Shown: piece by piece, positions 6,311 to 9,936 of the stretch
How the letters are laid out: the number at the start of each line of letters is the position of its first letter
How positions within the stretch are numbered: position 1 is the stretch's first letter
DNA from: an uncultured Prevotella sp.
GTDB taxonomy: Bacteria > Bacteroidota > Bacteroidia > Bacteroidales > Bacteroidaceae
DNA: 9,936 nt
Assembly: GCA_905198745.1 (NCBI GenBank)
Contig: CAJKDU010000059.1
Span: 1-9,936 of the forward strand
Reading direction: 5' to 3'
The notes under the pieces: model-generated
The model's input: the letters and a program-made list of their open reading frames with translations, nothing else
Databases searched by the model: none
What the model was told of the DNA's origin: nothing
Position numbers and translations under genes: made by a program

Positions 6311-7021
6311 TCAGTTGTGCACCAGCGTTCCTATTTCCTCACCGTTCATCACTTTCTTCAGGTTGCCCACCACATCCATGTTGAACACGTATATGGGCAG
6401 ATTGTTTTCCTTGCACATGGTGGTTGCCGTGAGGTCCATCACCTTGAGTCCCTTGTTGTAGATCTCGTCGTAGGTAATGTCCGTGAACTTCGTTGCCGTT
6501 GGATCCTTCTCGGGGTCGGCGGTGTAAATGCCGTCCACACGGGTTCCCTTCAGCATCACGTCGGCCTCTATCTCGATGCCACGGAGCGACGAACCGGTGT
6601 CTGTCGTGAAATAGGGCGAGCCAGTGCCGGCCGAGAAGATGCAGATGTAGCCTGCTTCCATGGCCTCTATGGCCTTCCACTTGCTGTAGAACTCACCTAT
6701 GGGTTCCATGCGGATGGCGGTGAGCATCTTCGTTTTCACTCCCAACGCGCCGAGCGCACTGCTCAATGCCAGCGAGTTGATGACCGTGGCGCACATACCC
6801 ATCTGGTCGCCCTTCACACGGTCAAAGCCCTTCGATGCGCCACTCAGTCCGCGGAATATGTTGCCGCCGCCGATGACGATGCCTATCTGCACGCCCATCT
6901 CGTGAACTTCCTTGATCTGTCGTGCATAGTCCTGCAGACGTTCGGGGTCGATGCCGAAATTCTGCTTGCCCATCAGGCTCTCGCCGCTGAGCTTCAATAG
7001 AATTCTCTTGTACTTTGCCAT
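6311..7021 (-). CDS. pyrH: UMP kinase
   Basis: 236 aa, the standard length of bacterial UMP kinase, a hexameric amino-acid-kinase-fold enzyme that converts UMP and ATP to UDP and ADP in pyrimidine nucleotide synthesis in the cytoplasm. Visible motifs: KRILLKLSGESL (5-16) with the phosphate-binding lysine, GIVIGGGNIFRG (47-58), the UMP-binding stretch GDQMGMCATVIN (71-82), GTGSPYFTTD (132-141), TRVDGIYTADPEKDP (160-174) and the C-terminal GTLV. It is the last gene of a yraN-birA-pyrH operon, starting 22 nt after the birA stop. UDP feeds nucleotide-sugar synthesis, but the neighbouring glycan genes are convergent and separately transcribed, so no specific link is implied. Confidence 0.97.
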   Translation of the reverse strand: MAKYKRILLKLSGESLMGKQNFGIDPERLQDYARQIKEVHEMGVQIGIVIGGGNIFRGLSGASKGFDRVKGDQMGMCATVINSLALSSALGALGVKTKMLTAIRMEPIGEFYSKWKAIEAMEAGYICIFSAGTGSPYFTTDTGSSLRGIEIEADVMLKGTRVDGIYTADPEKDPTATKFTDITYDEIYNKGLKVMDLTATTMCKENNLPIYVFNMDVVGNLKKVMNGEEIGTLVHN

Positions 7022-7043
7022 ATCTATATTGATTGTTTGATGT

Positions 7044-7784
7044 TCATATTACGAAACTCACCTCCTTGAAGGCATAGCTGCGTATGCATCCCTGCCGGTC
7101 GTGAAGGATGAGGTGACCGTCGTCTTCCACCTCAACCACACGCGCCTCAAACTCGCCTTCGCTGTCGCGATACTTGTAGAAGTCGTCTCTGCGATACAGG
7201 TGCTGCAGATAGAGCGCCGCTATGTCGGCATACGCCCCGTCCACAATCAGGGCATAGTATTCGCCGAACCTTGCCACAAGCTTTTCCATCAGCTGTCCGC
7301 GGTCCACTTCGTGTCCCAGCACTTGTGCCATCGACACCGGGTTGGGAGCATCGCCCACAAAGCAGGTCTGGTTCGCGTTGATGCCAGTGCCTATGATGAA
7401 CCGCCCCATACCTCTTGCGGTGAGTGTGGTTTCAATGAGCGTGCCGCTCAGTTTCCGGTCTTTCCAGTAAATGTCGTTGGGCCATTTCACGGTCACCTCC
7501 TCATCGCCGAGAAAGGAGCCGAGCACATCCCGAAAAGCCAAGGCAGCAGCTTCCGAGAGCAGGAACTGCCGTCTGACGGGCAGCATCTTCGGGAAAACCA
7601 GCATGGAGAAAAGCAGGTTCTTCCCCCTTTCGCTCTCCCAATGACTGCCTCCCTGTCCGCGTCCTGCGGTCTGATAGTCGGCCACAGCCACCGTCAGCCA
7701 TTCGCCTTCGGGTTCATAACGGCGCAAGAAGTCGTTGGTCGAGGCGGTTTCTTGCAGTTGTATGATTTTCGTTTCCGTATTCAT
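7044..7784 (-). CDS. birA: Biotin-[acetyl-CoA-carboxylase] ligase, short form without DNA-binding domain
   Basis: 246 aa from the ATG at 7784. The enzyme activates biotin with ATP and attaches it to the carboxyl-carrier protein of biotin-dependent carboxylases. Visible motifs: the substrate-binding TASTN (13-17), GRGQGG with the downstream SERGKNLLFSM (41-61), the catalytic KWPNDIYW (100-107) with the KLSGTLIE that follows, and GTGINANQ (132-139), then a small C-terminal SH3-like part. There is no N-terminal helix-turn-helix, so this is a group I ligase and not a biotin repressor. The chosen ATG lies 4 nt after the yraN stop; an upstream ATG at 7811 in frame would overlap yraN by 23 nt and adds nothing conserved. 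It is the middle gene of the yraN-birA-pyrH operon. Confidence 0.93.
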   Translation of the reverse strand: MNTETKIIQLQETASTNDFLRRYEPEGEWLTVAVADYQTAGRGQGGSHWESERGKNLLFSMLVFPKMLPVRRQFLLSEAAALAFRDVLGSFLGDEEVTVKWPNDIYWKDRKLSGTLIETTLTARGMGRFIIGTGINANQTCFVGDAPNPVSMAQVLGHEVDRGQLMEKLVARFGEYYALIVDGAYADIAALYLQHLYRRDDFYKYRDSEGEFEARVVEVEDDGHLILHDRQGCIRSYAFKEVSFVI

Positions 7785-7788
7785 GTCG

Positions 7789-8160
7789 CTAAAAATAAGG
7801 AATGAAAGCATTGGGGATATGGTTCACCTCCGCATCGTCGTTGCCGGTTCCCGTGACCGCCACAATGTCGAAACGCAAGGGCATGTCCAATCCCTCCTCC
7901 TTCACATAGGCATTGGCAGCAATGGCAAGATTGCGCATCTTCTGCGGGGTAACGGCCTCCTCGGGTTGCTGAAAGACGTTGTTGCGGCGCGTCTTCACCT
8001 CCACGAACACCAGCGTGTCGCGCTCCGGTGTCACACACACAATGTCGAGGTCGCGTTTGCCCAACTTCCAGTCGTGGTGCAGAATGCCGTAGCCCTGGCT
8101 TTCCAGATACCGAAGTGCCAGTTCTTCGCCCCACTTTCCCAAATCATTGTGTGCCGCCAT
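7789..8160 (-). CDS. yraN: YraN family (UPF0102) endonuclease-like protein
   Basis: 123 aa, typical for the UPF0102/YraN family, a small PD-(D/E)xK nuclease-fold group whose role is still unclear. Visible motifs: LGKWGEELALRYLE (7-20), then KRDLDIV (35-41) with the putative active-site aspartate D39, and FVEVKTRR (52-59) with E54 and K56, followed by RFDIVAV (96-102). I chose the ATG at 8160 because a strong AAGGAG ribosome-binding site sits 7 nt upstream. The in-frame ATG at 8190 lies only 2 nt from the -7 element, so it would be at or before the transcription start. It is the first gene of the yraN-birA-pyrH operon. Predicted nuclease activity is inferred from the motifs. Confidence 0.93.
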   Translation of the reverse strand: MAAHNDLGKWGEELALRYLESQGYGILHHDWKLGKRDLDIVCVTPERDTLVFVEVKTRRNNVFQQPEEAVTPQKMRNLAIAANAYVKEEGLDMPLRFDIVAVTGTGNDDAEVNHIPNAFIPYF

Positions 8161-8192
8161 AAGATGTCTCCTTATATGTTGTTTGTCCATGA

Positions 8193-8224
8193 CAAAGGTA
8201 ATAAAAAAGCAGGAAAATACCAAA
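8193..8224 (-). promoter_or_regulatory. Promoter of the yraN-birA-pyrH operon
   Basis: Read on the minus strand, TTTG (8224-8221) is followed after 20 nt by TACCTTTG (8200-8193), matching the Bacteroidetes -33/-7 pattern. Transcription should start near 8186, which leaves about 25 nt of leader containing the AAGGAG site before the ATG at 8160. Confidence 0.75.
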
Positions 8225-8243
8225 CAAATGCGCGCATTTTTAT

Positions 8244-8274
8244 TTTGAATTGTTGCCGTTTTGCACTAACTTTG
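8244..8274 (+). promoter_or_regulatory. Promoter of the mmcQ-like gene and tadA
   Basis: TTTG (8244-8247) is followed after exactly 19 nt by TAACTTTG (8267-8274), a full Bacteroidetes-type promoter. An in-frame ATG at 8250 lies inside this element and cannot be the translation start, which supports the start at 8310. The -33 elements of this and the divergent yraN promoter are only about 20 bp apart. Confidence 0.75.
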
Positions 8275-8309
8275 CACCATCTGTCAAGAACAGCATCCAT
8301 AAGAACACC

Positions 8310-8678
8310 ATGAACATAGAATCCATACGCGACTATTGCCTCTCTTTGCCACAGACAAGCGAGGCTTTCCCTTTCGACGAGCGCACGCTCGTGTTCCGTG
8401 TGGTCGACAAGATTTTCGCCTGTGTCGACCTGGAAAGACCCGAATGGGCCACCATGAAGTGCGACCCCGACTATGCCCTGGAACTGCGCGAATCGCATCC
8501 GGAGATTGAAGGGGCATGGCACTGGAACAAGAAATACTGGAACCAGGTGCGCCTTGACGGCATGCTCGACGACGAATTCGTCAAGAGCCTCATCCGCCAC
8601 AGCTATCATGAGGTGGTGAAGAAGATGAAGAAACAGACCCAAGCGGGGCACCCGGAAATAACGGTTGTCCGCGCATAA
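8310..8678 (+). CDS. MmcQ/YjbR family protein
   Basis: 122 aa from the ATG at 8310, the usual size of the MmcQ/YjbR family (CyaY-like fold). The family pattern is plain: LPQTSEAFPFDERTLVFRVVDKIFA (13-37) near the N-terminus and GAWHWNKKYWNQVRLDG (68-84) in the middle, the latter holding the conserved H-x-N-K-x-x-W core. The C-terminal helix carries SYHEVVKKMKKQ. Members are suspected to bind DNA or other ligands, but no general function is established. It is the first gene after a good promoter and is followed after 13 nt by tadA, so the two form an operon. Nothing in the sequence links it mechanistically to tRNA editing. Confidence 0.93.
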   Translation: MNIESIRDYCLSLPQTSEAFPFDERTLVFRVVDKIFACVDLERPEWATMKCDPDYALELRESHPEIEGAWHWNKKYWNQVRLDGMLDDEFVKSLIRHSYHEVVKKMKKQTQAGHPEITVVRA

Positions 8679-8691
8679 TCACATTCAGACC

Positions 8692-9144
8692 ATGACCACA
8701 GAAGAACAGCAGAAAACAGACGAACAGTTCATGCGCAAGGCTCTGGCCGAAGCGCAAGCCGCCTTTGACGAGGGCGAGATTCCGGTGGGGGCTGTGGTGG
8801 TGTGCAAGGGGCGCATCATCTCCAGGGCACACAACCTCACGGAAACCCTGCACGACGTGACCGCCCATGCCGAAATGCAAGCCATCACCTCGGCTGCCGA
8901 CCTGCTTGGCGGCAAGTATCTCACCGACTGCACGCTCTATGTCACCGTGGAGCCGTGCGTGATGTGTGCCGGCGCCATTGGCTGGGCGCAGATTCCCCGC
9001 ATCGTCTACGGGGCAAGCGACGACAAGCGCGGATATGCGCAATATGCTCCCAAGGCGTTCCACCCCAGGGCATCCGTCACCCGAGGGGTTCTTGAGGACG
9101 AATGTCGCACCATGATGCAGGAGTTTTTCAAGCGGAAACGATAG
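8692..9144 (+). CDS. tadA: tRNA-specific adenosine deaminase
   Basis: 150 aa from the ATG at 8692. TadA deaminates the wobble adenosine (A34) of tRNA-Arg to inosine in the cytoplasm. The zinc site and catalytic residues are intact: HAE (59-61, with the proton-shuttling glutamate E61) and PCVMC (88-92, the two zinc-binding cysteines), plus the conserved EIPVGAVVV (29-37), RAHNL (45-49) and GAIGWAQIPRIVYGA (94-108) segments. An in-frame ATG at 8665 would overlap the upstream gene by 14 nt and lies before any conserved residue, so the ATG at 8692, 13 nt after that stop, is preferred. It is the second gene of the mmcQ-like/tadA operon. Its strong conservation makes the call secure. Confidence 0.95.
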   Translation: MTTEEQQKTDEQFMRKALAEAQAAFDEGEIPVGAVVVCKGRIISRAHNLTETLHDVTAHAEMQAITSAADLLGGKYLTDCTLYVTVEPCVMCAGAIGWAQIPRIVYGASDDKRGYAQYAPKAFHPRASVTRGVLEDECRTMMQEFFKRKR

Positions 9145-9199
9145 GCCGCACGGCATGTGGGCATCGGAAAGCCTGCAAAGCTCCGGATTCCGAACGGCT

Positions 9200-9215
9200 C
9201 TTCCCGAACGGGGAG
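9200..9215 (+). terminator. Weak candidate terminator after tadA
   Basis: CTTCCC (9200-9205), GAAC loop, GGGGAG (9210-9215) form a short stem with one G-U pair, about 55 nt after the tadA stop. No T-run follows, so this is only a possible end of the transcript. Confidence 0.25.
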
Positions 9216-9598
9216 TGACGATTGTATTCCTGCGTTCAGAAGCGGACTGAAAGTCTAAACTCCACTCAGCCCAAGGCAAACGAATTGCAAAATAATGTTG
9301 CACATGCCATTTACGAACCGTAATCGGAACCGCGAAAAACAGCATCCACGAAACCTTCCGCCCAACAGCCCACCTCTTCCGAAACGCCTTTGTTTACGGG
9401 ATTTGCGCGCCTTTTTCACGGAAAAGTGTGACAGGTTTCGCGATTTTGCACGGTTTTGAAGCCCTTTCGCAGTGTGCAATGGGGTACAGCAAAAACCATG
9501 CCAAAAACTGCCGCCAAGAAGGGGAAAGGAACACACGCGCCTCTTTTTGTAAACAAACAAGATGCCGTGCTCCACCCTCCAACCTCACCACCCTATCG

Positions 9599-9626
9599 CC
9601 TTGCCGTCCACAGGCGGACGGCAAGG
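9599..9626. repeat. Perfect 11-bp inverted repeat (stable hairpin)
   Basis: CCTTGCCGTCC (9599-9609) and GGACGGCAAGG (9616-9626) are exact reverse complements around a 6-nt loop ACAGGC. There is no T-run on either side, so it is not an ordinary intrinsic terminator. It lies 450 nt past tadA and only 14 nt before the phased repeat cluster. Confidence 0.8.
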
Positions 9627-9639
9627 ACAACCCGGCAGA

Positions 9640-9694
9640 CGGTTAACCGAACGTTAGGGGCACACTAACGCCCAGCTAACGGCACACTAACGGG
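9640..9694. repeat. Phased GTTA/TAAC repeat cluster with dyad symmetry
   Basis: GTTA occurs at 9642 and 9653, and its reverse complement TAAC at 9666, 9677 and 9688. Spacing is exactly 11 bp within each orientation, and the inner four sites are symmetric about 9661. The word GGCACACTAACG is repeated exactly at 9659-9670 and 9681-9692, and CGGTTAACCG (9640-9649) is itself a 10-bp palindrome. The arrangement looks like a multi-site protein-binding region or a small dispersed repeat; the role is unknown. Confidence 0.6.
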
Positions 9695-9847
9695 AAACCA
9701 CCTCCGCAAAGACGGGTTTCAGCCGAAGCCTCCGAACCTCCGCCACAAGACCCGGAAACGGAACAGGCGAACGGAAGGACGGAAAGTAAACAAAAATTAC
9801 CCACGAAGAAAATTCCAAAATCCACCATTTCTCCCTTTACGCAAAAT

Positions 9848-9857
9848 GTGACGTCAC
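9848..9857. repeat. 10-bp palindrome GTGACGTCAC
   Basis: An exact 10-bp palindrome at the boundary where the sequence turns A/T-rich. It resembles a dimeric regulator site and lies about 80 bp before the right edge, possibly upstream of a gene outside the window. A second 8-bp palindrome, TATGCATA, is at 9865-9872. Confidence 0.4.
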
Positions 9858-9903
9858 GTTTATATATGCATACCCATAGTCACGAATCGTAAGCAAGAAA
9901 AAG

Positions 9904-9931
9904 TAATATAATATATAAATATATTATATTA
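9904..9931. repeat. A/T-only 28-nt inverted repeat at the right edge
   Basis: TAATATAATATAT (9904-9916) and ATATATTATATTA (9919-9931) are exact reverse complements separated by two bases. All 28 positions are A or T. The window ends 5 nt later, so its context is unknown; it could be an easily melted control region or simply low-complexity sequence. Confidence 0.6.
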
Positions 9932-9936
9932 AAATA

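Larger units (their letters stand above)
9145..9936. other. Gene-free region of about 790 bases
   Basis: No reading frame here resembles a protein family. The open frames of up to about 106 codons on either strand show no conserved motif and no ribosome-binding site. The first 640 bases keep a GC level similar to the genes and are rich in CGGAA/TTCCG words; the last 90 bases become strongly A/T-rich. The region holds a weak hairpin soon after tadA (9200-9215), a perfect 11-bp hairpin (9599-9626), a phased repeat cluster (9640-9694), a 10-bp palindrome GTGACGTCAC (9848-9857) and an A/T inverted repeat at the very end (9904-9931). It may include an unrecognised RNA, a dispersed repeat or the control region of a gene beyond the window. 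Confidence 0.6.

Noticed and set aside
5664..7000. Long frames antisense to the MATE gene (5664-6299) and to pyrH (6164-7000)
   Set aside because: Composition is biased (many E, D, H and G residues) and both overlap genes with clear family motifs on the other strand.
7101..7805. 234-codon + strand frame opposite birA
   Set aside because: Antisense to an intact biotin ligase with all motifs; no promoter, ribosome-binding site or known domain.
9255..9668. Small frames of 70-106 codons in the right-hand gene-free region
   Set aside because: Arginine- and cysteine-rich translations without motifs, overlapping one another on both strands, with no ribosome-binding sites; not supported as genes.
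1..9936. CRISPR arrays, insertion sequences, rRNA or complete tRNA genes
   Set aside because: No regularly spaced repeats of CRISPR length, no transposase-like protein, and no tRNA or rRNA sequence could be recognised on either strand.

Overview
The window looks like a chromosomal segment from a member of the Bacteroidales, most likely a Prevotella-like genus. Three things point there. Several promoters fit the Bacteroidetes -33/-7 pattern (TTTG, 19-20 nt, TAnnTTTG) and sit upstream of genes. The truncated gene at the left edge begins like Bacteroides-type ribosomal protein L13. The housekeeping proteins (PyrH, a short biotin ligase, YraN, TadA) are of the types found in that group. This assignment is made by eye, without a database search.

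Layout. 1-52 (-) is the 5' end of rplM, with a roughly 135-nt leader and its own promoter. 272-3891 (-) is a four-gene operon for surface glycan decoration. In transcription order it encodes a LicD-family phosphotransferase, a TarI/IspD-like cytidylyltransferase, an extended SDR (epimerase/dehydratase/reductase type) and a glycosyltransferase-like protein. From a divergent promoter region (about 3892-4018) a + strand pair is read: a second glycosyltransferase-like protein, paralogous to the first, followed after 1 nt by a MATE transporter (4914-6248). A strong hairpin at 6253-6288 separates this pair from the convergent housekeeping operon yraN-birA-pyrH (8160 to 6311, -). A second divergent promoter region (8193-8274) serves yraN on one side and an mmcQ/yjbR-like gene plus tadA (8310-9144, +) on the other. 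The last 790 bases (9145-9936) hold no convincing gene but carry several ordered sequence structures.

How the genes may work together. The cytidylyltransferase and the LicD protein form a classic pair: one makes a CDP-activated small alcohol or alditol, the other transfers the phospho-alcohol to a glycan. This is the same logic as pneumococcal TarI/LicD and mammalian ISPD with FKTN/FKRP. The SDR between the glycosyltransferase and cytidylyltransferase genes is a candidate to make the alcohol or a modified sugar. The two paralogous glycosyltransferase-like proteins would build or extend the acceptor. The substrate, the donor and the acceptor are inferences and cannot be read from the sequence.

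The most interesting items are the compact TarI-SDR-LicD module bracketed by paralogous, compositionally different glycosyltransferases; the rplM leader; and, in the right-hand gene-free region, a symmetric set of five GTTA/TAAC half-sites in 11-bp phase next to a perfect 11-bp hairpin.
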